The notes below the pieces were generated by a model. The model did no database searches. It saw only the letters and a list, made by a program, of their open reading frames with translations, and was not told the DNA's origin. DNA of 64,000 bases, from positions 3,038,001 through 3,102,000 of the forward strand of contig NZ_CP134500.1 of the NCBI RefSeq assembly GCF_031760065.1, written 5' to 3'. Position 1 is the stretch's first letter; every line of letters begins with the position of its first letter. The position numbers were made by a program, and so were the translations under genes. Below are positions 35,905 through 44,229 of this stretch, piece by piece. This DNA is from Streptomyces durocortorensis. Lineage in GTDB: Bacteria; Actinomycetota; Actinomycetes; Streptomycetales; Streptomycetaceae.

Positions 35905-36786
35905 TCAGGTCAGTTGGAGTAGTCCACGCAGAAGATCCCGACTCTCTTCCGGTGCCGGGCTGTCCTGGGCGAGGCCCGCCATGGCCTTTTCGTACTGCGC
36001 GACTTCTTCGGGCTTGTCCAGATAGAGCGCACTTGTCAGCTGCTCCAAATAGACAATGTCCGACAGATCGGATTCCGGGAAACGCAGCATCGTGAATGAG
36101 CCGCTCTCACCGGCATGACCGCCATGACTGAAGGGCATCACCTGAAGCGTGATGTTCGGCTGCTCCGACATGTCGATCAGATGCCGCAACTGAGCCCGCA
36201 TGATCTCGCGGTCGCCGTACGGACGACGCAGCGCCGCCTCGTCGAGGACGGCGTGGAACGTCGGGGCGCGCTCGGAGACGAGGGCCTTCTGGCGCTCCAG
36301 ACGCAGGGCCACCCTGCGGTCGATCTCGGCGGGCGAGGCCCCGCGCATGCCGCGCGAGACGACGGCGTGGGCGTACGCCTCGGTCTGCAACAGACCGTGC
36401 ACGAACTGGACTTCATAGATACGGATGAGGGAGGCCGCACCCTCCAGGCCGATATACGTCTGGAACCAGCCGGGCAGCACATCTCCGTAACTGTGCCACC
36501 ACCCGGCCACGTTGGCCTCACGGGCCAGGCCGAGGAGGGACTCGCGCTCCGCCTCCTCCGCGACACCGTAGAGCGTGAGCAGGTCCTCGACGTCCCTGGC
36601 CTTGAAGCTCACACGCCCCAACTCCATGCGGCTGATCTTCGATTCGGAGGCCCGGATGGAGTAGCCGGCCGCCTCACGGGTGATTCCGCGCGACTCCCGC
36701 AGCCTTCTGAGCTGAGAGCCCAGGAGGATGCGCCGCACCACCGATCCACTCGACTCGCCTGCCGACACTGGTCCGACCCTCCCCAT
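35905..36786 (-). CDS. Scr1-like XRE regulator with DUF5753 domain
   Basis: A 293-residue regulator. Residues ~20-80 are an XRE helix-turn-helix (LRRLRESRGITREAAGYSIRASESKISRMELGR), and the rest is DUF5753 (WWHSYGDVLPGWFQTYIGLEGAASLIRIYEVQFVHGLLQTEAYA). This type pairs with DUF397 proteins in Streptomyces, in WhiJ-like development loci and in Scr-type toxin-antitoxin-like loci. Here the partner is the DUF397 gene at 37756-37998, with an ATPase gene between them. ATG 36786. It is divergent from the ATPase across a 317-bp region. Confidence 0.9.
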   Translation of the reverse strand: MGRVGPVSAGESSGSVVRRILLGSQLRRLRESRGITREAAGYSIRASESKISRMELGRVSFKARDVEDLLTLYGVAEEAERESLLGLAREANVAGWWHSYGDVLPGWFQTYIGLEGAASLIRIYEVQFVHGLLQTEAYAHAVVSRGMRGASPAEIDRRVALRLERQKALVSERAPTFHAVLDEAALRRPYGDREIMRAQLRHLIDMSEQPNITLQVMPFSHGGHAGESGSFTMLRFPESDLSDIVYLEQLTSALYLDKPEEVAQYEKAMAGLAQDSPAPEESRDLLRGLLQLT

Positions 36787-37103
36787 CGCCTACCTGACAC
36801 CGGCGCCCCCCGGAACCCCAGGTCCCGGATTCTGCCACCAAAACGCTTCAGCCCGTACTCATTCGATTACGGAAATGGGAAGACGTCCAGAAAGCTCCGA
36901 AACTGCCCCCGGGAAGAAATGCTCCGCAACCACCACGGTATCGGGCAGGTCCGGCGCGTGCACGTGCATCTGCCCTTGCATCTGCCCTGCGCATTCGGAA
37001 CCATGGTCCCCGCGCACCTGCGTGCTCGTGTTGTGCCGCTGTACCCCCCGCAGTACCGCTACAGGCAGTGCCGCTACAGCCGCGAATCCCGGGAGTGCCT
37101 CGT
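36787..37103. other. 317-bp divergent regulatory region
   Basis: No gene is supported. It lies between the Scr1-like regulator and the ATPase gene. It includes an A/T-richer stretch at about 36838-36930, the 19-bp motif CGCGTGCACGTGCATCTGC at 36955-36973 with a second half copy TGCATCTGC right after it, and the ribosome-binding sequence GGGAG before ATG 37104. Confidence 0.6.
36955..36973 (+). promoter_or_regulatory. 19-bp motif upstream of the ATPase gene (copy 1)
   Basis: CGCGTGCACGTGCATCTGC contains the palindrome TGCACGTGCA. An exact copy in opposite orientation stands upstream of the DUF397 gene (38074-38092), so both read the same way with respect to the gene they precede. Probable binding site of the linked XRE regulator (inference). 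Confidence 0.6.
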
Positions 37104-37631
37104 ATGGGGACGAATGGATCGACGATGCTCGAGCCGTTACGGCAGGGGCTTCCCCCCACCGACCCCTCAGGGGTTGCCGGATCGGCGTCCTGCGCTCTGC
37201 CCGCCCGCTACGAAGCGGTCGGCGGGGCACGGGAGTTCACCCGGTCCACCCTGGAACGGTGGGAGCTGGGCGACCGCTTCGACGATGTCGCGCTGGTGGT
37301 GTCCGAGCTCGTCACCAACGCCCTGCGCCACGCACTGCCCGAGGAGCCGCCGCGTGAGTTCCAGGACCCGCCGGTGCGGCTGCATCTGATGCGCTGGACC
37401 TCGCGGCTGGTGTGCGCGGTGCGCGATCCCAGCCGGAGGAGTCCGGTGGCGGGCGAGGCCGCGGATTCGGCCGAATCCGGACGCGGACTGTTCCTGGTGG
37501 AGTGCGTCAGCGACAGCTGGGGCTGGCACCCTTCTCCCGTGCCGGTGGGGGAACTCCCTTCCGGCCCGCTGTACGGCAAGGTCGTCTGGGCCCTTTTCCG
37601 GCTTCCGGAAAACCCGAAGACACAGGCCTGA
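37104..37631 (+). CDS. Anti-sigma-factor-type ATP-binding protein (HATPase_c_2)
   Basis: A 175-residue protein of the RsbW/SpoIIAB-like GHKL ATPase family. Residues ~70-90 hold the N box (DVALVVSELVTNALRHAL), and the G1/G2 region is less exact (VRDPSRRSPVAGE ... ESGRGLFLVECVSDSWGW). Such single-domain kinases are numerous in Streptomyces and commonly act with XRE/DUF397 partners in developmental control. ATG 37104 is preceded by GGGAG at eight bases. It is divergent from the Scr1-like gene and converges on the DUF397 gene, with a hairpin at 37647-37675 between. Confidence 0.87.
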   Translation: MGTNGSTMLEPLRQGLPPTDPSGVAGSASCALPARYEAVGGAREFTRSTLERWELGDRFDDVALVVSELVTNALRHALPEEPPREFQDPPVRLHLMRWTSRLVCAVRDPSRRSPVAGEAADSAESGRGLFLVECVSDSWGWHPSPVPVGELPSGPLYGKVVWALFRLPENPKTQA

Positions 37632-37646
37632 AGACACACGCGTAGC

Positions 37647-37675
37647 GACCCCGGGCAGGCCGACCGCCCGGGGTC
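37647..37675. terminator. Bidirectional terminator between ATPase and DUF397 genes
   Basis: GACCCCGGGC and GCCCGGGGTC form a perfect 10-bp stem with a nine-base loop, 16 bp after the ATPase stop. Degenerate repeats of CCGCCGTTCATCCGCCGG type fill the next 80 bp up to the DUF397 stop. Confidence 0.75.
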
Positions 37676-37755
37676 CCGCTCGTTCGACCGCCGACCGCCG
37701 TTCATCCGCCGGCCGCCGTTCGGTCGCCGACTACCCTTCATCCGCCGGTCATCGT

Positions 37756-37998
37756 TCAGCCACCGGTCGCCAGGTGGTCGAACTCGCCGTCCTTGACGCC
37801 GAGCAGCAGCGCCTCGATCTCGGCCGGCGTATAGACGAGGGCGGGCCCATCGGGGTGGCGGGAGTTCCGCATCGCCACATTCCCTCCGGGCAGTTTCGCG
37901 AACTCCACACAGGACCCCTGGGAGTTGCTGTGCCTGCTCTTCTGCCAGACGACTCCGCGAAGCTCTGTGGCCGCCATGCCGTTGTACACGTGGTGCAC
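37756..37998 (-). CDS. DUF397-domain small protein
   Basis: An 80-residue protein whose core WQKSRHSNSQGSCVEFAKL, NVAMRNSRHPDGPALVYTP and EIEALLLGVKDGEFDHL is the complete DUF397 domain. DUF397 proteins partner with DUF5753/XRE regulators and resemble the small acidic regulators near whiJ. GTG 37998 (VHHVYNGMAATEL) has GGGGAG seven bases upstream; ATG 37977 is an alternative. A copy of the 19-bp motif lies 76 bp upstream. It is the likely functional partner, possibly toxin-like, of the XRE protein at 35905-36786. Confidence 0.88.
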   Translation of the reverse strand: MHHVYNGMAATELRGVVWQKSRHSNSQGSCVEFAKLPGGNVAMRNSRHPDGPALVYTPAEIEALLLGVKDGEFDHLATGG

Positions 37999-38073
37999 AG
38001 GACGCTCCCCGAGTTGCAAGGTGCAAGTGTCAACTAGCTCGGATCATAGCTGTGTTCATATGCCAATGCATGA

Positions 38074-38092
38074 GCAGATGCACGTGCACGCG
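38074..38092 (-). promoter_or_regulatory. 19-bp motif upstream of the DUF397 gene (copy 2)
   Basis: The minus strand reads CGCGTGCACGTGCATCTGC, identical to 36955-36973. The similarity continues downstream (TGCAT-rich, ending near GGC). It is in the gap shared with the divergent lipoprotein gene at 38251, which might also respond to it. Confidence 0.6.
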
Positions 38093-38250
38093 GGGTGTTC
38101 CTTCGATTACAGGCTTTCCGTGTGCGCGCACCCGCCGGGAAGAGAGACGAACGGCACGTCCAATTCGCTCCCGCTTAACGGAGTTGACGGCATGACCCTT
38201 GGTAACGTGGCGCGGTCTTTCGCCCGGAAAACAGCAAGGGGGAACTCCAC

Positions 38251-38751
38251 GTGACCAGGTTCGTACGCACCGGTGCCGTCGTGGTCGCCGGTCTCGCCGC
38301 CTCACTGGCCCTGACCGCATGCGGCAGCGACGACGAGCCGGGCAAGGGCTCCGGCGCGGACCCGTCGGCGAGCGCGACGCCCGGCCCCGACGGCGGCAAG
38401 GACTCCGGGGGCGGCGGCACGGACGCCGCCGCGCTGGAGGGCACCTGGGCGGGGCTGACGGACAGCAAGAACGTCACCGTGTCCATCGCCGCGCGCAAGG
38501 TCGCCCTCGTCGCCGACCAGTCCGTCTGCCAGGGCGAGGTGAAGGACATGGGCGGCGCACCGATGCTGGCCCTGACCTGCCCCGACGGAGGCAAGGAGCG
38601 CACGATGGGCGCGATCGACTCCGTCGACGGCACGAAGCTGGTCGTCTCCTGGGAAGGCGGCGCCAAGGACTCCCTGACCAAGGTCGACCCGGGCAAGCTG
38701 CCCACCGATCTGCCCTCCCTCCCGGACCTGCCGGAAGTGCCGGCGCCCTGA
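38251..38751 (+). CDS. Putative lipoprotein of unknown function
   Basis: A 166-residue exported protein. The signal peptide (TRFVRTGAVVVAGLAASLALTAC) ends in lipobox LTAC with Cys24, followed by a Gly/Ser/Asp-rich tether (~25-58). The globular part begins LEGTWAGLTDSKNVTVSI and has two cysteines (VCQGEV, LTCPDG), probably a disulfide in a small beta fold. The end is Pro/Leu-rich. Start GTG 38251 is preceded by AAGGGGGA. Its function is unknown; it is divergent from the DUF397 gene. Confidence 0.85.
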   Translation: MTRFVRTGAVVVAGLAASLALTACGSDDEPGKGSGADPSASATPGPDGGKDSGGGGTDAAALEGTWAGLTDSKNVTVSIAARKVALVADQSVCQGEVKDMGGAPMLALTCPDGGKERTMGAIDSVDGTKLVVSWEGGAKDSLTKVDPGKLPTDLPSLPDLPEVPAP

Positions 38752-38870
38752 CCGCCCGTCCCCTGACCGCCCGCTCCCTGACCGACCGCCCGTCCGCTGA
38801 CAGCCCGCTCCCTGTCTGCCCGCCCCCTTGTCCGTCCTCCCCCTTGTCCGTCCTCCCCCTGAGGCCGGTC

Positions 38871-40991
38871 TCAGCTCTCGGCGAGGGTGCTGCTGACGCG
38901 GGTGCTGCCGCCGCGTTCGTCCAGGGCGCGGGTGAACTCCTCCAGCGCGTCCTGGAGCAGCGCCGCGCCCCGGTGCACCACCGGGTCACCGCCGGACGGG
39001 GCGGCCTGCTCGTCCGGTACGTCCCAGTGGGCCACCGCGTCCGCGACCATCTGCCAGTCCGGCAGGCGGCGTTCGCGTACCGCCTTGGCGCCCTTCTCCG
39101 TGGCCCGGCGCAGCGCGTCGGCCAGTTCGGCCGCGCCGGGCACCGGGGCCGCCGAAGCCGAGGGCAGGTGGGCCTCCAGGACCATCGCGGACCGGCCCAG
39201 CTGGGCGAGCGCGTGCTGGGCGTCGGTGGCGGCGGCCCGGGAGATGCCCCGGTGGCGTACGGGTTCGTGCTGGGCGGTCGCCAGGGCCTCCTGCCAGGCG
39301 ACGCGGGCCTCCCGGGTGGCTACCAGGGCGTCCCGGACGTCCTCGACGTTCCGGGAGGCGGGGTCGGCGTACTGGTCGATCACCGTGGCCGCGTACCGCC
39401 CGTCCGCCACCAGCCACTCGGCCAGCCGGTTGCGCAGGCGCGGGGTCTCCCAGGCCGGATAGACGGCGTACGAGATCATCGCGAGGAGCCCGCCGACCAG
39501 CGTCAGCACGATGCGTTCGGTGACGGTCTGGGACCAGTCGTCACCGGCCATGCCGAGCAGGAAGACGACGTACGCGGCGACGCAGACCTGGCCGACCGCG
39601 TAGCCGGTGCGCATCAGCAGGTACATCAGCCCGGCGCAGACCACGGCGAGCAGGGCGGAGAGCCGGGCGTCGGGGTGGGCGGTCTGCACGACGGCGGTGG
39701 CCAGCCCGACGCCGACCAGGGTGCCGCCGAAGCGGCCCGCGGAACGGGCGTACGTCTGCGAGAACTCGGGCCGCATGACCATGACGGCGGTCATCGGAGC
39801 CCAGTAGCCGTGGCCGAGCGGCACGGCCTCGCCCACGAAGTACCCGCAGACGGCGACCACCGCGACCCGGATCGCATGGCGCATGACCGGCGAGCCGTGG
39901 TGCAGCTCGCGGCGCATCGAGGTCAGCACCACGGGGATCAGCTTCACCAGCGTGGGCCGGTGCCGGGTGTCCGGGGCGAGGTCGGAGGGGATACCGCTGT
40001 CGGTGCCGGTGCCCTCCGCGATCTCCAGGACGTCGTCGAGCAGGGCCGCGAGCCGGTCCGCGGCGCGGCGGGCGGGGCCGACGAGGATCACGTCGTTGTC
40101 GGGGGTCTTCAGGACGCCCAGGTCGGTGGCGGAGAGGTGGACCGGTTCGCCGTGCCGCACGGCCCGCGCGGCGGCGTCCAGGACCGAGCCCGCCGCGCCC
40201 AGCAACTCGTTCACCCATAGCCGCTCAAGTCCGTCGGCGGGCACCCCCATCGCCGGGTCCGCGAGCGAGGCCAGCACCGGGCGCAGCCGTTCGGCGACGC
40301 CCCGGGCCCCGTGCAGTTCGGCGGGGCGGCGCCGGGCCTGGCGGGGGGTGACGGCGGCCGCGCTGCGGGCGGTCATCAGGGGCAGCGGGTCGAAGGGGGC
40401 GACCGGGTCGTGCCGCAGCCGCCGGGCGTAGTCGGCCTCGGCGGCCAGGGCGTCGGCGAGCGCGTCGCGCTGGGCGCCCCATCTGCGGACCGGGAAGAGG
40501 ACGATGAGCGCTGCCTGCACGAAGCCGCCGGCGGCGATCATCCCCGCGTGAGCGGCGGCGTCGACGACCGAGGTGGGCAGGGTGATCGTCACCAGCATGA
40601 TCGCGACGTTCGAGGAGGCGATGATGCCGCCCGTCGGACCCGCCGCCCAGGCGAGCCCGGAGAGGAAGGTCCAGACGCCGAGCAGACAGAGGAACAGCAC
40701 GACGTGCGTGCCGCTGACATAGCCGACGAACGTGGAGACGGCGAGGCTGGCGCCGGAGACCAGGGCGAGGACCGGGCGCGGGCGCCAGCTGCGCTGGAAG
40801 GTGGCGATGGCCGCCTGGAACGCCCCGAACGCGGAGCTCGCGGCGATCTCCGGCCCGAACAGGAAGAGGCTGACGCCGACGACGAGGGCGAGCCCGGCCG
40901 CGCCGCGGAGGGCGACGAGGGGTTCCAGTCTCTGCCGCTCGATCTCCAGCCCCGAGCGGGCGGTCTCCTTCAGCGCCCGGAGCCAGCTCAT
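38871..40991 (-). CDS. FUSC-family membrane transporter
   Basis: A 706-residue protein with two membrane modules (~25-170 and ~370-520) separated and followed by soluble helical regions, as in the aromatic-acid exporter/YccS/FUSC family. The second module includes VPLGHGYWAPMTAVMVMRPEFSQTYARSAGRFGGTLVGV, the typical FUSC signature. The likely role is efflux of aromatic or hydrophobic compounds. ATG 40991 has no strong ribosome-binding site; instead two 13-bp direct repeats lie immediately upstream. Confidence 0.87.
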   Translation of the reverse strand: MSWLRALKETARSGLEIERQRLEPLVALRGAAGLALVVGVSLFLFGPEIAASSAFGAFQAAIATFQRSWRPRPVLALVSGASLAVSTFVGYVSGTHVVLFLCLLGVWTFLSGLAWAAGPTGGIIASSNVAIMLVTITLPTSVVDAAAHAGMIAAGGFVQAALIVLFPVRRWGAQRDALADALAAEADYARRLRHDPVAPFDPLPLMTARSAAAVTPRQARRRPAELHGARGVAERLRPVLASLADPAMGVPADGLERLWVNELLGAAGSVLDAAARAVRHGEPVHLSATDLGVLKTPDNDVILVGPARRAADRLAALLDDVLEIAEGTGTDSGIPSDLAPDTRHRPTLVKLIPVVLTSMRRELHHGSPVMRHAIRVAVVAVCGYFVGEAVPLGHGYWAPMTAVMVMRPEFSQTYARSAGRFGGTLVGVGLATAVVQTAHPDARLSALLAVVCAGLMYLLMRTGYAVGQVCVAAYVVFLLGMAGDDWSQTVTERIVLTLVGGLLAMISYAVYPAWETPRLRNRLAEWLVADGRYAATVIDQYADPASRNVEDVRDALVATREARVAWQEALATAQHEPVRHRGISRAAATDAQHALAQLGRSAMVLEAHLPSASAAPVPGAAELADALRRATEKGAKAVRERRLPDWQMVADAVAHWDVPDEQAAPSGGDPVVHRGAALLQDALEEFTRALDERGGSTRVSSTLAES

Positions 40992-40999
40992 GGGCCGAG

Positions 41000-41031
41000 C
41001 TTAACCGGAATAGCCGACCTTAACCGGAATA
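41000..41031 (-). promoter_or_regulatory. Two 13-bp direct repeats before the FUSC gene
   Basis: CTTAACCGGAATA occurs at 41000-41012 and 41019-41031; the coding strand reads TATTCCGGTTAAG twice with a 19-bp period, starting nine bases before the ATG. The spacing puts the two copies on nearly the same face of the helix, so this may be a regulator site overlapping a promoter. Confidence 0.45.
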
Positions 41032-41033
41032 AC

Positions 41034-41087
41034 GGACAAGGCGGACTAGGCGGACCAGGCGGACCAGGCGGACCAGGCGGACCAGGA
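41034..41087. repeat. Six 9-bp tandem repeats, GGACCAGGC type
   Basis: Six consecutive units (GGACAAGGC, GGACTAGGC, three GGACCAGGC, GGACCAGGA) fill the gap between the divergently and convergently placed ends at the FUSC start and the DUF2786 stop. They are non-coding. Similar 9-bp arrays occur elsewhere in the window. Confidence 0.85.
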
Positions 41088-41098
41088 GCAAGTCAGAC

Positions 41099-42316
41099 CT
41101 ACGTCGCGATCTCTCCGGGTCCCTGTGAGGTCCCGCTCCGGGAGCCGCCCATACGGGCTCGGTCGGCGGCATCGGTTCCGTGCGTCCAGCCGTCCGGGTC
41201 GGAGACGCCACGCACCCGAGTGGTCGTGGTCCTCGGGAACATCCGATCGGCGGTCTCGGTGACGGCGACGTCCCGGGCGGCGAGGACGGGCAGCAGCCCG
41301 GCACTCGCACCCGCGTCGGCGGCCGTGGTGACCCGCTCGGCGTCGGCCGCGAGCCTGCTGCCGAGCCGCTGGGCGTACGCCATCAGGAATGACTGCCGGA
41401 AGGTCTTGGTCCGCCTACGGCCTCCGGCGCGCTGGCCGGCCTCCGCCCGCGTCATCGCGGCCGTCCCCTGGACGAGCAGCGAGGTGAACAGCAGCTCGAC
41501 GGCCTCCAGGTCCGGCTCGAAGCCGACGACCGTGCTGAAGCCGAGGTCGTCGTTCCACACGGCCCGGCAGCGGTTGGCGGAGGCGACGGCGTCGAGCAGG
41601 ATCGCCTTGGCGCTCTCGTACGGGGGCTCCACCCCGATCCGGCAGGCGCCGGGCGTCTCGCGGCTGTGCGTACGGGCGGCGAGGAGGGCCTCGTCGATGC
41701 TGTGCCGGGCCATCAGCTCCTGCGCCTTGCCGGTCAGCGCCTCGGCCTCCTCCGGGAAGCCGGTCGCCTCCGCCTTCGCCAGCAGCGCCCGGATGCGGGT
41801 GAGCATGCGCGGCTCGTCGGCGGCGGGCGGCCGGTGGAGGTGGTCGGCGGCGGTGCCGGGCGGAGGGCCGACGGGCTCGATGGCGGGCAGCCGCAGCAGC
41901 AGCCGGTACAGCTCCAGCAGGTCGGCGGCGTACGAGAACCGGTCGGGGCGGTTGCGCGGTACGGGCTCCGGAAGCTCGGCGAGCTGCTGCCGCCAGCGGG
42001 GCGGCAGCTCCGCGTACCGGGCGGTCTCGGCGGCGATCAGCGTCCCGGCCAGCGCCGCCCGCCGTTCGTCCAGCTCGCGGCGGACGAACCGGACCAGGTC
42101 GGCGGGGTGCCAGCCCCGCTCCCAGGCCCGCCGCAGGAACTCCTCGCCGCGCCGGTGCGCAGCCGCGTCGGCGTCCGGGGCGGCGGCGAGCAGGGAGGCT
42201 CCGGTGTCCAGGGCGGCGTCGCCGTCCACGTAGAGCGCCGCCGCGCACGCCCGGTCGATGACGGAATCCGCCGATCCTGCCGACCCCGCTGATCCCGCTG
42301 ATCCCGCCGATCTCAT
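41099..42316 (-). CDS. DUF2786-domain protein
   Basis: A 405-residue protein. After an N-terminal tract MRSAGSAGSAGSAGSADS made by a 9-bp repeat, a helical region follows, then the DUF2786 motif (MLTRIRALLAKAEATGFPEEAEALTGKAQELMARHSID, residues ~165-203), and a C-terminal domain with RTKTFRQSFLMAYAQRLGSRL. DUF2786 proteins occur widely in phages and actinobacteria without known function. It is divergent from the DNA polymerase-like gene with 96 bp between, so shared regulation or function in DNA metabolism is possible. Confidence 0.82.
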   Translation of the reverse strand: MRSAGSAGSAGSAGSADSVIDRACAAALYVDGDAALDTGASLLAAAPDADAAAHRRGEEFLRRAWERGWHPADLVRFVRRELDERRAALAGTLIAAETARYAELPPRWRQQLAELPEPVPRNRPDRFSYAADLLELYRLLLRLPAIEPVGPPPGTAADHLHRPPAADEPRMLTRIRALLAKAEATGFPEEAEALTGKAQELMARHSIDEALLAARTHSRETPGACRIGVEPPYESAKAILLDAVASANRCRAVWNDDLGFSTVVGFEPDLEAVELLFTSLLVQGTAAMTRAEAGQRAGGRRRTKTFRQSFLMAYAQRLGSRLAADAERVTTAADAGASAGLLPVLAARDVAVTETADRMFPRTTTTRVRGVSDPDGWTHGTDAADRARMGGSRSGTSQGPGEIAT

Positions 42317-42412
42317 CGGACCAGGGTAGGCGGGGGGCTCGCGGTGGAGGGCGGGGGCGTTGTCGATGTCGGTGCCGGGTCGTTGTCAGTGGTGGGTGCC
42401 AGACTCGTATCC

Positions 42413-44152
42413 ATGACCGAACGGTGGGCGCTGGGTGTGGCGGAAGGGGGCGGCGCGCTGCTCGTGCCGCTGGCCCGGGACGGCACGCCCGCCGGCCCCG
42501 TCGTGGCCGAGCCCGATCTCGTCGAGGCGGTCCGCGCCCGCCCCGGGGTGGGGCGCTGGGTGTGGCGGTCGACCGCCGAGGTCTACCCCCGGCTGCTCGC
42601 CGCCGGGGTCCGCGTCGAGCGGTGTTACGACATCGAGTGCGCCGAGCTGCTGCTGCTCGGGCACGCCGGACGGCTCGGCGAGCCCCGGTCCGCGGCCGCC
42701 GCACTGGCCCGGCTGGACAGCGCCCCGGTGCCGCCGGACCCGCCCGCCCGGTCCGCCGAACCGGGCGCGCAGTCCCCCCTGTTCGAGCCGTCGTCGGGTC
42801 CCGGGGTTCCGTTCGAGGGGCTCCTCCGGGTCTACGCGGACCAGGTGCGCCGCCATGACGCGGCCCTGCACCCCGACCGGATGCGGCTGCTCACCGCGTC
42901 GGAGTCGGCGGGGATGCTCGTCGCGGCCGAGATGCACCGGGCCGGGATTCCCTGGCGGGCCGACATCCACCGGGAGGTCCTGCACGACCTGCTGGGCGAG
43001 CGGTACGCGGGAGGCGGCGAGCCCCGCAGACTGGCCGAGCTGGCCGACGAGGTGTCGGCGGCGTTCGATAACGGGGTCTCCTCCAACTCCTCAGGAGTCG
43101 ACGGGGCCCCCTCCAACTCCTCAAGGGTCAGGGGAAGGGTCCGCCCCGATCTGCCCGCCGATGTGGTGAAGGCGTTCGCCCGGGCCGGGATCGCGGTGAA
43201 GTCGACCCGTCGGTGGGAGCTGGAGGAGCTGGACCACCCGGCGGTCAAGCCGCTGATCCTGTACAAGAAGCTGTATCGGATCTGGACCGCGCACGGCTGG
43301 TCCTGGCTCCAGGACTGGGTACGCGAGGGCCGCTTCCGCCCGGAGTACCAACCGGGCGGCACGGTAAGCGGCCGCTGGACGACCAACGGTGGCGGGGCCC
43401 TCCAGATCCCCAAGGTCATCCGGCAGGCGGTCGTCGCCGACGAGGGGTGGCGCCTGGTCGTCGCGGACGCCGACCAGATGGAGCCACGCGTGCTGGCCGC
43501 GATCTCCCGCGACCGTGGCCTGATGGAGGTGGCCGGTCACGACGGCGATCTCTACAAGGCCCTGTCCGACCGGGCGTTCCACGGCGACCGCGAGCACGCC
43601 AAGCTGGCGCTGCTCGGGGCGATCTACGGACAGACCTCCGGGGACGGGCTGAAGAATCTGGCCGCGCTGCGCCGCCGCTTCCCGATCGCCGTCGCGTACG
43701 TCGACGACGCGGCGCGGGCGGGCGAGGAGGGGCGCGTGGTGCGGACCTGGCTGGGCAGGACCAGCCCGCCGGTCGTGGTGGCGGGCCAGGACGAGGAGGC
43801 GGGCATCCCCCAGGAGGGCCCCGAGAGCACCGGGACCGCGTCCGATGGCGGCCTGGCCCGCGCCCGGGGGCGCTTCACCCGTAACTTCGTGGTGCAGGGC
43901 AGCGCCGCCGACTGGGCGCTGCTGCTCCTGGCCGCGCTGCGCCGGTCGCTCCACGAGCAGGGGCTGCGGGCGGAGCTGGTGTTCTTCCAGCACGACGAGG
44001 TGATCGTGCACTGCCCGGCCGAGGAGGCGGCCGCCGTCACCGAGGCGATCCGCGCGGCCGGTGAGCTGGCCGGGCGGACCGCCTTCGGGGAGACGCCGGT
44101 GCGTTTTCCGTTCACGACGGCGGTGGTGGAGCGCTACGCGGACGCCAAGTGA
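42413..44152 (+). CDS. Short family-A DNA polymerase (bifunctional exonuclease/polymerase type)
   Basis: A 579-residue PolA-like protein lacking the 5' nuclease domain. The polymerase part keeps motif A (VVADADQMEPRVLAAISRD), motif B (REHAKLALLGAIYGQTSG) and motif C (VFFQHDEVIVHCP). In motif B the residue matching Klenow Phe762 is Leu. The N-terminal ~130 residues correspond to the 3'-5' exonuclease region but I see no clear DEDD set. A Ser/Asn-rich insert (~residues 222-242) is encoded by a near-perfect duplication. ATG 42413. It probably acts in DNA repair beside the main polymerase I. Confidence 0.88.
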   Translation: MTERWALGVAEGGGALLVPLARDGTPAGPVVAEPDLVEAVRARPGVGRWVWRSTAEVYPRLLAAGVRVERCYDIECAELLLLGHAGRLGEPRSAAAALARLDSAPVPPDPPARSAEPGAQSPLFEPSSGPGVPFEGLLRVYADQVRRHDAALHPDRMRLLTASESAGMLVAAEMHRAGIPWRADIHREVLHDLLGERYAGGGEPRRLAELADEVSAAFDNGVSSNSSGVDGAPSNSSRVRGRVRPDLPADVVKAFARAGIAVKSTRRWELEELDHPAVKPLILYKKLYRIWTAHGWSWLQDWVREGRFRPEYQPGGTVSGRWTTNGGGALQIPKVIRQAVVADEGWRLVVADADQMEPRVLAAISRDRGLMEVAGHDGDLYKALSDRAFHGDREHAKLALLGAIYGQTSGDGLKNLAALRRRFPIAVAYVDDAARAGEEGRVVRTWLGRTSPPVVVAGQDEEAGIPQEGPESTGTASDGGLARARGRFTRNFVVQGSAADWALLLLAALRRSLHEQGLRAELVFFQHDEVIVHCPAEEAAAVTEAIRAAGELAGRTAFGETPVRFPFTTAVVERYADAK

Positions 44153-44229
44153 CACGGTGAGGCGGGTGGAAGGCGGTGTGGAGCGGCTACCGCCGCCGGA
44201 CCTCCCCGCCACCGCCGCCGGACCCCCGG

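Noticed and set aside
37676..37755. Degenerate CCGCCGTTCATCCGCCGG-like repeats after the ATPase/DUF397 terminator
   Set aside because: Too diverged to define a unit or copy number, and lying between stop codons; likely decayed tandem repeat without a clear role.
41034..41087. Possible CRISPR or regulatory iteron array
   Set aside because: The units are 9 bp with no spacers and no cas or replication genes nearby; it is a simple tandem repeat.
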